Below, piece after piece: positions 1 to 6,605 of a stretch of 46,779 bases of DNA (positions are counted from its first letter, which is position 1; each line of letters begins with the position of its first letter). The notes beneath the pieces are model-generated. The model was not told the DNA's origin, ran no database searches, and saw only the letters and a program-made list of their open reading frames with translations. Where the stretch lies: assembly GCA_013538855.1 (NCBI GenBank), contig JABXJS010000214.1, forward strand, positions 1 through 46,779, in the 5' to 3' direction. A program made the translations under genes and the position numbers. The stretch comes from Herpetosiphonaceae bacterium (lineage in GTDB: Bacteria > Chloroflexota > Chloroflexia > Chloroflexales > Herpetosiphonaceae).

Positions 1-190
1 GGGTTCTGAATCCATGGATATCCTCACTTCTCAGGGCCAATCAGGTGTCCGCGCCTTGCTCGACAGGCCAGCATAGACACACGCGGCGGAATGGCGATCA
101 TCTAATGGTAGAGCGTCGAGCGTGCGGCACGTGGGCAGCAGTGCAGCGCCATTGTCCGCTTAAGATGCATTCGGCGGACAGATTATGCAT

Positions 191-530
191 ATGAATTCGT
201 GATCAGTTGATCCAGTGTGCGCACGCTGATCGGCTGTCCTGCGGCGGTAACCGCAGCGCAGGGTCGAGAAGCCGACGGTATGGCAGCAAAGGGTCGGCGC
301 ATATGCCGGTGCCCAGTGGCACTGCCTGTATTCGATGCAATCGGCGGAAACATCGTGCACATGAATTCGTGATCAGGTGATCCGGTGTCCGCACGCTGAT
401 CGGCTGTCCTGCGGCGGTAACCGCAGCGCAGGGTCGAGAAGCCGACGGTATGGCAGCAAAGGGTCGGCACGCATCCAGGTGGACAGTGCCACTGTCGGCA
501 TTAGATGCAATCGGCGGGGAAATCGTGCAC
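191..530. repeat. Two tandem 170-bp repeats with nested hairpins
   Basis: Unit 1 spans 191-360 and unit 2 spans 361-530. Both open with atgaattcgtgatcag and share a nearly identical core of about 80 bases. Both end in a similar segment around gatgcaatcggcgg followed by a gtgcac box. Each unit carries a nested inverted repeat (231-274 and 401-444): an outer cggct/agccg stem, a cctgcg/cgcagg stem and an inner gcgg-taa-ccgc hairpin. The segment at about 120-190 resembles the tail of the unit, so a third, decayed copy probably precedes them. The two spacer halves have diverged far more than the hairpin cores, which suggests the structured part is under constraint or was homogenised. Function unknown. 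Confidence 0.85.
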
Positions 531-822
531 AGACAATGAGAGCTTGGAGGGCATGGGCAACGCCAGGCGGCGGGGCTTTGCGCTGGCGATCATGGTGGCG
601 CTGGAGTGGCACAAGCGGGGGCTGCGGGCGCTGTGTCCCCAAGCTGCGGCTGGAGCTACGTCGGCTAAGCGCGTCTAGCTGCCAGCTAGCGACGGCCAGA
701 GCTGGTCCGACCGCGCTTCAAGGAGCCACATCATTGAACGTGGGGGATAGCACCAGCGCCGACTCTGCTACAGCACGGCGGGCGCATAACCACGGCGCTG
801 CTTTTTCAACATTCGCACCCAC

Positions 823-859
823 GCCCAGCGCCACCCCAACGTTTAGGGCGGCGCTGGGC
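823..859 (-). terminator. Hairpin downstream of the His-rich exported protein gene
   Basis: GCCCAGCGCC (823-832) pairs perfectly with GGCGCTGGGC (850-859), and CCCC/GGG pairs inside the loop can extend it. It lies 16 bases beyond the stop codon of the minus-strand gene at 875-1651, where a terminator is expected. There is no good T-run on the exit side, so it may be a weak or factor-assisted terminator. Confidence 0.4.
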
Positions 860-874
860 AGACTGTCCTACCGC

Positions 875-1651
875 TCACTCGGCGCTGACGCTGACCGCGT
901 CGGTGAGGGCGCGCAGGATGGCTTTGGCCTGGGCGTCGGCGTCGGCCTGGAAATCGACGCCGTCGAAGAGGCTGCCGAGGTCGCGCTGAATGTGGATGTG
1001 CAGCTGCTGGCCGTGCATCGGGATGCCGTCGGCGCTGGCCAGGGCGGCGTTGCGGCCCCAGGTCAGGTCGCTGGTGATGCTGAACGGCACGGCGACCATG
1101 GTGTTGGGCGCGATGTAGGTGCCGGTGATCGCCACGGTAGTCGTCGGCTGCGCCGCCGCAGGATCGGCGGCGACGAGATAGTGCAGCTGGCAGTAGGACG
1201 GCTCATCGACGGTGAGCACGGCCGATGTCTGGCTGATCGGCGCGGTCAGCGGCTCGACCCATGCCTGCGTCAGCCGCGAGGTGTCGTGGTGCAGCGACGA
1301 GTGGCCGGCGGCGGCGGATGGCGCGTCGAGCAGATCGAGCAGCTGGCTGGACAGGCTGCTGGTGCTGGCCGGGTGCTCGTGCGGGCAGGCCACCAGCTCC
1401 AGCGCGTGGGTGGTGATGTAGCCGTCGCTGACGCTGACCGTGTAGCCACGGTCGCTGGTCGTCCACCAGCCGTCGGCGTTGGGCTGCGCGCGGCCCCAGC
1501 TCCAGTCCAGCACATAGGTGACGGAGCCGCTGGGGGTATGCACGGCGGCGCTGGTGGAGGCCGTCGTGGTGTCGGAGCGCAGCCAGCTGATGCCAATCGG
1601 CAGCACGAGCAGCGCCGCCAGCGTCAAGAGTGCCCAGTGAATCTTTTGCAT
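875..1651 (-). CDS. Exported His-rich protein of unknown function
   Basis: A 258-residue protein with one N-terminal hydrophobic segment (about residues 5-25), so it is probably exported or anchored by an uncleaved signal. The start is supported by AAGGAG eight bases upstream. I do not recognise the family with confidence. The mature part looks all-beta and is rich in histidines: CPHEH near residue 90, HSSLHHD near 120 and MHGQQLHIHI near 220, plus two cysteines. Such clusters suggest metal binding. It follows the YHYH protein gene on the same strand after 145 bases. YHYH proteins are often found beside copper-related exported proteins such as MbnP, and the alternation of beta segments is loosely MbnP-like, but I could not establish homology. 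Function by association only. Confidence 0.75.
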   Translation of the reverse strand: MQKIHWALLTLAALLVLPIGISWLRSDTTTASTSAAVHTPSGSVTYVLDWSWGRAQPNADGWWTTSDRGYTVSVSDGYITTHALELVACPHEHPASTSSLSSQLLDLLDAPSAAAGHSSLHHDTSRLTQAWVEPLTAPISQTSAVLTVDEPSYCQLHYLVAADPAAAQPTTTVAITGTYIAPNTMVAVPFSITSDLTWGRNAALASADGIPMHGQQLHIHIQRDLGSLFDGVDFQADADAQAKAILRALTDAVSVSAE

Positions 1652-1796
1652 ACTCGTGCTCCTTTTTTATGATGCGCAGCCGGTGAATGCTACCAGCGCA
1701 GCGTGCAAGCGTCAGGATCATCTGCAAGCGGTCGGCGGGGCGGCGATCCACGCCCGCAGCAGGTGAGCGCTGCGGGCGTGGGCGATCAGGCGCACG

Positions 1797-2816
1797 CTAC
1801 GGGCGCGGGCCACGGCCAGGGCCACGTCCGCCAGGGCCGGGCTGACCGTTGTTGGGCGGCGTGCCGTTGCTCGGTGGCGTGCCGTTGCCGGGGCCAGTCG
1901 GCGCACCGCCGTTGCTGGGCTGACCGCTCGAGCCATCGGCGGGCTGACCGGGGCCAGGGCCGCCGCCGCCGGGGCCGTTGCTGATCGCGGTGCCACGGTA
2001 GCAGCCGAGGATGTAGGGGAACGTGTCGGTGGCGTAGTAGCGATACTGGCCGTCGGCACCAACCATGCCGTTGCACTCATCGAGATCGCCGGAGCCAGCG
2101 ACGTAGGCGTGCGAGTCCCAGGCGGCCGCCGAGTCGTTGATCTTCTGCCAGCTGCTGCTCACCTTACGCGTGGAGGTGCAGCCAGCATCGACGCAGACGT
2201 AGGGCGTGACAATCGGGAAGCCGTCGAACGAGTAGCCCACAACTTGATTGACCAGGCTGGCCTGATTATCGACCAGACAGTCGGGCCGGGCGTGGAAGTG
2301 GTAGTCGCCGCGCTGGGCCGTGTGGCCGTTACAGAAGTCGAGCAGATTATTCACCAGCGGATCGCCGTAGGTCGGCTGGGCCTCGTTGGGGCCGTAGAAG
2401 GGCAGGCCGTTGATGGCGATGGCCACCGGGCCAAGCAGCGGGATGGACGACGTGCTGGCGGCCTGCTGTGGATTGAGCGGAATCTGCCAGGCATACGACT
2501 GCGCCTGGAGGTCCGAGGGCGTGATCTGCACAAACTCGAAGTTGGGGATGCCGTTGGAGTTGACGGTCATCACTGTGTCCGAGCACGCCACGCTCAGCGT
2601 CGGCGCTGGGTAGTTCTGGGTCTGCTGGTAGGTTGAGACATCCATGAACGCGGCGGATGGGCAGTCGCTGCCGCTGGACGGCGCGGCGGGGTTGCTCATG
2701 GCGGGCAGGTAGACCGTGCCGGAGGCGCTGGTCTGGCTGATGGAGCTAGCGGCGGCCCAGCCGGCGGCCAGGGCGATGAGCAACACCACGCTGAGGGCAA
2801 TACCGATGCGTTTCAT
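1797..2816 (-). CDS. YHYH-domain exported protein
   Basis: A 339-residue exported protein. Residues 1-23 form a signal peptide (MKRIGIAL core, AAS cleavage region). The central domain (about 50-275) has the YHYH family signature: INGLPFYGP, then a Cys-containing stretch and GDYHFHARPDCL, where the second Tyr of the name motif is Phe, then YSFDGFPIV. Late in the domain, DLDECNGMVG and YRYYATDTFPYILGCYRG are typical of the family. The last 60 residues are a low-complexity Gly/Pro/Asn tail ending GRGPGRGPRP. The biochemical role of YHYH proteins is not established; the His residues suggest metal binding in the envelope. The start has a textbook AAGGAGG. The promoter region carries a response-regulator-type direct repeat, and the adjacent two-component operon is the likely regulator. 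Confidence 0.85.
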   Translation of the reverse strand: MKRIGIALSVVLLIALAAGWAAASSISQTSASGTVYLPAMSNPAAPSSGSDCPSAAFMDVSTYQQTQNYPAPTLSVACSDTVMTVNSNGIPNFEFVQITPSDLQAQSYAWQIPLNPQQAASTSSIPLLGPVAIAINGLPFYGPNEAQPTYGDPLVNNLLDFCNGHTAQRGDYHFHARPDCLVDNQASLVNQVVGYSFDGFPIVTPYVCVDAGCTSTRKVSSSWQKINDSAAAWDSHAYVAGSGDLDECNGMVGADGQYRYYATDTFPYILGCYRGTAISNGPGGGGPGPGQPADGSSGQPSNGGAPTGPGNGTPPSNGTPPNNGQPGPGGRGPGRGPRP

Positions 2817-2866
2817 GCGGAACCTCCTTGAGAAGTGAGCGAATAGAACAAGTTCGATCTGCTCTT

Positions 2867-2900
2867 AGCATAAAAAACGCATGTTCAGAAGTTGTTCAGA
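2867..2900 (-). promoter_or_regulatory. Promoter with 11-bp direct repeat upstream of the YHYH gene
   Basis: On the minus strand, TCTGAACA occurs twice at an exact 11-base period (plus-strand tgttcaga at 2882-2889 and 2893-2900). It is followed by a T-rich stretch and a TATGCT -10 element (plus-strand agcata, 2867-2872). The place of the -35 hexamer lies between and under the repeats. OmpR/PhoB-family regulators bind such 11-bp-spaced direct repeats at activated promoters. Translation of the YHYH gene starts about 50 bases downstream. The response regulator at 4534-5238 is the obvious candidate activator; this is inference. Confidence 0.6.
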
Positions 2901-2938
2901 TGGTGTGGATGTTTGAAGTAGTTGGCAGGCCACAGCCG

Positions 2939-3136
2939 CTAGGCTGGATCAGCGGGGTCAGCGCTAGGCTCTGGGGCGGCCAGCGGCGGCAGCGGCGGCC
3001 CCGTCTCCAGGCGTGCGCCGCACCAGGGGCAGAACCAGTGATCGCGCTCGGGGGCGTCGCCGATGCTCCACCAGCGGTCGCAGACCTCGCACTGGAAGTG
3101 CACGAGGCGCTCGACAGAAAAGCGTGCGGCGGGCAT
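2939..3136 (-). CDS. Small zinc-ribbon protein
   Basis: A 65-residue protein with two CxxC knuckles, CEVCDRWWSIG and WFCPWCGARL, forming a four-cysteine zinc-ribbon-like fold, then a Pro/Ala/Glu-rich tail. Its ATG follows the TAG stop of the histidine kinase gene with no gap (TAGATG), so it is almost certainly translated by coupling to the kinase. No enzyme motif is present. It could be a small partner or redox/metal-responsive accessory of the two-component system, but nothing in the sequence proves a role. The tight fit and the conserved-looking knuckles make it a real gene rather than chance. Confidence 0.75.
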   Translation of the reverse strand: MPAARFSVERLVHFQCEVCDRWWSIGDAPERDHWFCPWCGARLETGPPLPPLAAPEPSADPADPA

Positions 3137-4534
3137 CTAGACCGCCTTGGGCGGCGCGCTGAGCGGCAGCGTCAGCGCAACGGTGGTGCCGACGCCGACG
3201 GCGCTGTCGATGGCGATGCTGCCGCCGTGGGCCAGCACCAGCGAGCGAGCGATGGCCAGGCCCAGGCCCGAGGTGCCCTGCTCGTGGGCGCGGGCGGCAT
3301 CGGCGCGGTAGAAGCGGTCGAAGACGTGGGCCAGCGCCTCCGGCTCGATGCCTGCGCCAGTGTCGCGCACGCTCAGGTGCAGCGTGGCGGCGTCGGCGGC
3401 GGCCGCCAGCGTGATCGATCCGTGCGGCGGCGTATAGCGCAGCGCATTGCTGATCAGATTGGCGAGCACCTGCACCAGCCGCTCGGGGTCGGCGGACACG
3501 CGGGGCAGGTCGGCGGGCGCGGCAACAGCCAGGCTGATCTGCTGCTGGGCGGCGGGCTGCTGATAGGTGGCGGCGACGCGCTCGAGCAGGGCGCGCGGAT
3601 TGACCAGGCTGCGCTGGAGCGAGAGCTGCCCGGCGTCGGCCAGCGAGAGCAGGCGCAGGTCCTCGACGAGCCGCTGGAGGTGCTGGGCCTCGTCGTAGAG
3701 CATGGCGAAGCGCGCCTGGGTTGGCGGCAGCACGCCATCGCGCAGCGACTCGAGGTAGCCAGCGATGACCGTGAGCGGCGTGCGCAGGTCGTGGGCGATG
3801 TCGGCGGTCATCTGCTGCTGCACCTGCGCGGCGCGGGCCAGATCGGCGCTGAGCTGGTTGAAGGCGACGGTCAGCTCGCCGACCTCGTCCTTGGAGCGCA
3901 CCGGCACCTGCTGGCGCAGCTCGCCGCCGGCCATGGCCTTAATCGCGCCGGTGAGCGCGCGCAGCGGCTGGCTGAGCGTGCGCGCCAATACGAGGCCCAG
4001 CAGAATCGCCACCGCCACCGCGCCAATTGAGCCAAGCAGCAGCGCGCGGTTGGTGCGCTCGATGTACTCGACCTCGCGCTGGCTTAGCGCGGGCAGCGTG
4101 CCGGTTGGCAGGATCGTGGCCACCTGCGCGCCGTCGATCACCAGCGGCGTGCCTGCAGCCAGCTCGGCCGCGCTAAGCTGCTGGCCCGGCGCGTACTCGC
4201 CGGCTGGCAGCACGATAAAGCCATGGGGATCGGCCAGGGCGAACACAAGCAGCGGCTGGCCGTTTTGCAGCGGCGGCAGCTCCGGCGGCGGCTGGCCTGG
4301 CTGTGGCGGCGGCGGGGTCAGCGCGCGCTGGCGCAGAAAGGGGCCGAAGCCCGCCCACGCGCCGTGGAGCTGATAGTAGCTGGTGGCATCGCTGGTGAAG
4401 TTGGTCAGCGCCTGCTGGCGCACAAGGCGCTCGAACTCGGTCACCGTAACCCAGCGCGCGATCAGCGCCGACAGCAGCGCGCCGACGAGGCTGACCAAAA
4501 TAAAGGCCAGCAGCAGCTTGAGCCAGAGGCGCAT
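3137..4534 (-). CDS. Sensor histidine kinase (HAMP, HisKA, HATPase_c)
   Basis: A 465-residue membrane kinase. TM1 is residues 5-27 and TM2 about 165-186, enclosing an extracytoplasmic sensor of about 135 residues with a Pro-rich stretch (73-90). A HAMP linker follows (186-238). The H-box IAHDLRTPLTVIAGYLES carries the phosphorylated His248. The ATPase domain shows the N-box NLISNALRYTPP, the G1 box DTGAGIEPEALAHVFDRFY and the G2 box GTSGLGLAIARSL. The kinase should autophosphorylate and pass phosphate to the response regulator, whose gene overlaps this start by one base (TGATG). The signal is unknown; the YHYH and His-rich exported proteins downstream suggest a metal or envelope cue. Length and domain order are normal for BaeS/ResE-like kinases. 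Confidence 0.95.
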   Translation of the reverse strand: MRLWLKLLLAFILVSLVGALLSALIARWVTVTEFERLVRQQALTNFTSDATSYYQLHGAWAGFGPFLRQRALTPPPPQPGQPPPELPPLQNGQPLLVFALADPHGFIVLPAGEYAPGQQLSAAELAAGTPLVIDGAQVATILPTGTLPALSQREVEYIERTNRALLLGSIGAVAVAILLGLVLARTLSQPLRALTGAIKAMAGGELRQQVPVRSKDEVGELTVAFNQLSADLARAAQVQQQMTADIAHDLRTPLTVIAGYLESLRDGVLPPTQARFAMLYDEAQHLQRLVEDLRLLSLADAGQLSLQRSLVNPRALLERVAATYQQPAAQQQISLAVAAPADLPRVSADPERLVQVLANLISNALRYTPPHGSITLAAAADAATLHLSVRDTGAGIEPEALAHVFDRFYRADAARAHEQGTSGLGLAIARSLVLAHGGSIAIDSAVGVGTTVALTLPLSAPPKAV

Positions 4535-5238
4535 CAGGCTGGCTCCGCAGCAAGCGGCGCGGCCCGAAAGCGGTACCCCACGCCAAAGACCGTCTCGATA
4601 TAGCGCGGCGTGCTTGGCTCTGGCTCGATCTTCGCGCGCAGATTGCGCACGTGCACGTCGATGGTACGCTCGACGCCCTCGAACGCTGAGCCTTGCAGGT
4701 GCTCCAGCAGCTGCGCGCGCGTGAAGACGCGGCCAGGCGCGGCCATGAACACCGCCAGCAGCTCAAACTCCGACGGCGTGAGGTGCACTGGCTGGCCGCG
4801 CACGGCGACGGCGAAGCTGGCGCGGTCGAGGGTGATATCGGCGGCGCGCATAATCTCGGCGGCTGGCGGCGCGGCGCTGCTGCGGCGGAGCACAGCGCGG
4901 ATGCGCGCCAGCAGCTCGCGCATGCCAAAGGGCTTGGTCACATAGTCGTCGGCTCCCAGCTCCAGGCCGAGCACCTTGTCGGTTTCCTCAAGCTTAGCGG
5001 TGAGCACAATGATCGGCGTCTGCGAATCGGCGCGGAAGTGGCGGATGAAGTCGTAGCCGCCTAGCTCGGGCATCATCAGGTCGAGCAGCACCAGGTCCGG
5101 CTGGTGCTGGCGGGCGAGCAGCAGGCCCTGGCGGCCATTTGCCGCCGTCAGCACCGCGAAGCCCTCGGCCGTCAGGTACTCCTGCACGAGCATGCGCAGG
5201 TTGGCCGTATCGTCGATCACCAGAATAGTCTGCGGCAT
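4534..5238 (-). CDS. OmpR-family response regulator
   Basis: A 234-residue regulator with an N-terminal receiver domain (1-120) and a C-terminal winged helix (about 130-228). The receiver shows the acidic pair in ILVIDD, phosphoacceptor Asp53 in LVLLDLMMPE, the conserved Thr in VLTAK and Lys102 in YVTKPFG. The DNA-binding part has LTPSEFELLAVF, RTIDVHVRNLRAKIE and the terminal FGVGYRF strand. I chose the ATG at 5238 because the protein then begins MPQTILVIDD, as the family does; the frame upstream lies inside the preceding gene. It starts 19 bases after the nuclease-like gene and overlaps the kinase by one base. It likely binds the direct repeat upstream of the YHYH gene. Confidence 0.95.
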   Translation of the reverse strand: MPQTILVIDDTANLRMLVQEYLTAEGFAVLTAANGRQGLLLARQHQPDLVLLDLMMPELGGYDFIRHFRADSQTPIIVLTAKLEETDKVLGLELGADDYVTKPFGMRELLARIRAVLRRSSAAPPAAEIMRAADITLDRASFAVAVRGQPVHLTPSEFELLAVFMAAPGRVFTRAQLLEHLQGSAFEGVERTIDVHVRNLRAKIEPEPSTPRYIETVFGVGYRFRAAPLAAEPA

Positions 5239-5257
5239 AGGCGTGGCCCTCGTCGTA

Positions 5258-6490
5258 TCAAACACTCGAACCCAGGCGCGTGCGGAAGTAGTAGTCGAGG
5301 TGTGCATCGGCGGTCTGCAGCGCGTCGAGCAGGTCGTAGTAGCGCAGCGCCTGCCACAGCGGCGGGGCGAAGCGCACGATCTCGGTGTGCTCATCGTACT
5401 CGAGCAGCTGCTGGATACGAAAGCGATCAAGCGGGAAGCGCACGATCAACTGCTTGACGGCATCCAGCGTCGTGCGCTGCGGATCGGCCAGGATGCCGTC
5501 CTGCTCGGGCAGCAGACCACGCTGCTGACGCTGGATGTAGAACTGCCAAAACTCCACGGTGATCGCATCCAGCGCCGCCTCGCCATTGCGATCAACCAGC
5601 TTGATCAGCGCCTTGATCAGCACTGGCTTGTAGGAGCGCGTGAGCTTGCGCTGGCTGAAGTACTCCTGAAAAGCTAGTCGCCAGTCCATGCCCGCGCGGG
5701 GCGCGGTGTCGAGCAGCAGCGTGCGCCGAATCTCGTCGATGCGGCGGCGCTGAAAGAAAAAGCCGGTGCGCTCGTCAGCGTGTGGCTCGCGGTCGGGCGT
5801 GAGACGGCCCTGCTCGATCCAGCGCCGCAGCGTGGTGGTATCGACGCGCAGGGCGTAGCTCAGGGCGCTGAGCGAGATCAGGTCGTCGGCGGGCGCGGGC
5901 GGAGGCAGGGCGTCAGGGGCGTCAGCGTCCACGTGGTAGGGCGCAGGCGACTCCTTGAGCTGCGGTGGTGCAGGCGGCGACTGCGCATCGAAGGCGCTGA
6001 AGTACGCCTCATCGAGGCGCAGCCGATCCTCGCCGCCAGGCATGACGCCGAGGCTGTGGCGCAGCATCAGGGCGCTGAGCTGCGCGCCGTCGATGGTGTC
6101 GATGCGCACATAGCGCGAGGCGCGCGCCTTCTCCTGCGCCTTGGGCGCAAAGGCCGAGGTGGTGATAAAGATGCCGTGGAAAAACTGCTCGCTGAGCGCG
6201 CCGATGAAGCGGTCGATGTCCGGGCGCTGCACATTGTGGCGCAGGCGCTTGACCTGCACGCCGGTGGGCACGCGCACCAGGCCGGACTCAGCCAGCAGAT
6301 CGCCGTGCGCATCGATGCCGCCATCGCTGACATATTGGGTGATCGCCACGTTCTGCAGCCCAATGTACACCAATAGATCGCCGGCAAACAGCTCGAAGCC
6401 GCGCGGCGAAAGCGCCAGCAGGCGCTCCTGTAGGTCGTGGTGGATAGCAGCACCAGGTGGCTGTGACATCGACGGCACCCATTCAAGCAA
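5258..6490 (-). CDS. Mrr-like restriction endonuclease-fold protein with HTH
   Basis: Up to 410 residues. The N-terminal part (about 25-150) fits the Mrr-type PD-(D/E)xK fold: LSPRGFELFAGDLL with a helix Glu33, DGGIDAHGDL with Asp60, and GVQVKRLR with the Q79-x-K81 pair. A Pro/Ala-rich linker (170-203) leads to a MerR/excisionase-like helix-turn-helix (204-259, SALSYALRVDTTTLRRWIEQ). The helical C-terminal region (265-410) is unfamiliar. The catalytic residues look intact, so it may cleave DNA; the HTH might give targeting or autoregulation. The start is uncertain: TTG at 6490 or ATG at 6469, neither with a strong ribosome site. It sits 19 bases upstream of the response regulator in the same orientation, an unusual partner for a two-component pair. 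Confidence 0.8.
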   Translation of the reverse strand: MLEWVPSMSQPPGAAIHHDLQERLLALSPRGFELFAGDLLVYIGLQNVAITQYVSDGGIDAHGDLLAESGLVRVPTGVQVKRLRHNVQRPDIDRFIGALSEQFFHGIFITTSAFAPKAQEKARASRYVRIDTIDGAQLSALMLRHSLGVMPGGEDRLRLDEAYFSAFDAQSPPAPPQLKESPAPYHVDADAPDALPPPAPADDLISLSALSYALRVDTTTLRRWIEQGRLTPDREPHADERTGFFFQRRRIDEIRRTLLLDTAPRAGMDWRLAFQEYFSQRKLTRSYKPVLIKALIKLVDRNGEAALDAITVEFWQFYIQRQQRGLLPEQDGILADPQRTTLDAVKQLIVRFPLDRFRIQQLLEYDEHTEIVRFAPPLWQALRYYDLLDALQTADAHLDYYFRTRLGSSV

Positions 6491-6503
6491 ATGGTGGATT
6501 GCG

Positions 6504-6528
6504 TAGCTCCATCATAGCTCAGGAGCTA
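6504..6528. promoter_or_regulatory. Inverted repeat upstream of the Mrr-like gene
   Basis: TAGCTCC (6504-6510) and GGAGCTA (6522-6528) are perfect inverted arms around an 11-base spacer, 14 bases before the TTG start candidate. It could be an operator, possibly for the HTH in the adjacent protein, or a hairpin in the leader. No clear -10/-35 pair could be assigned. Confidence 0.35.
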
Positions 6529-6540
6529 GCGCCGGGCAAG

Positions 6541-6584
6541 CACCAACGCGGCCCCTGTCGCTGGGACATGGGGCCGCGCTGGTG
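6541..6584. terminator. Long hairpin between divergently used transcription units
   Basis: CACCAACGCGGCCCC (6541-6555) pairs with GGGGCCGCGCTGGTG (6570-6584) over 15 positions with one G-U, around a 14-base loop. It lies just past the stop of the CoA-transferase gene (minus strand) and before the promoter area of the Mrr-like operon, so it probably insulates the two. There is no T-run on the exit side. Confidence 0.55.
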
Positions 6585-6605
6585 TGACGGGTGGATTGCG
6601 ATGAT

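Larger units (their letters stand above)
1..874. other. Left-end stretch without a recognisable gene
   Basis: No reading frame here looks like a protein. The long plus-strand frame beginning at 377 runs antisense to the real gene at 875-1651 and its upstream part lies in repeat DNA. The frame open from base 2 to the stop at 74-76 is only 24 codons and matches nothing I know. The content I can support is the 170-bp tandem repeat at 191-530, a degenerate partial copy before it (about 120-190) and a hairpin at 823-859 beyond the end of the minus-strand gene. Confidence 0.6.

Noticed and set aside
2-76. 24-codon frame open at the left edge
   Set aside because: Too short to identify and followed by repeat DNA; it could be the tail of a gene, but nothing supports that.
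95-170. tRNA-like D-arm word (taatggtagagcg)
   Set aside because: No matching acceptor stem, anticodon arm or GGTTCGA-type T-arm follows; it is a chance box-A match next to the repeat.
377-1672. 431-codon plus-strand frame
   Set aside because: It starts inside the tandem repeat and runs antisense to the exported protein gene at 875-1651, which has a signal peptide and ribosome site. Long antisense frames are expected at this GC content.
2828-4030. 400-codon plus-strand frame
   Set aside because: Antisense to the histidine kinase gene; its translation is low-complexity Arg/Gly/Gln without domains.
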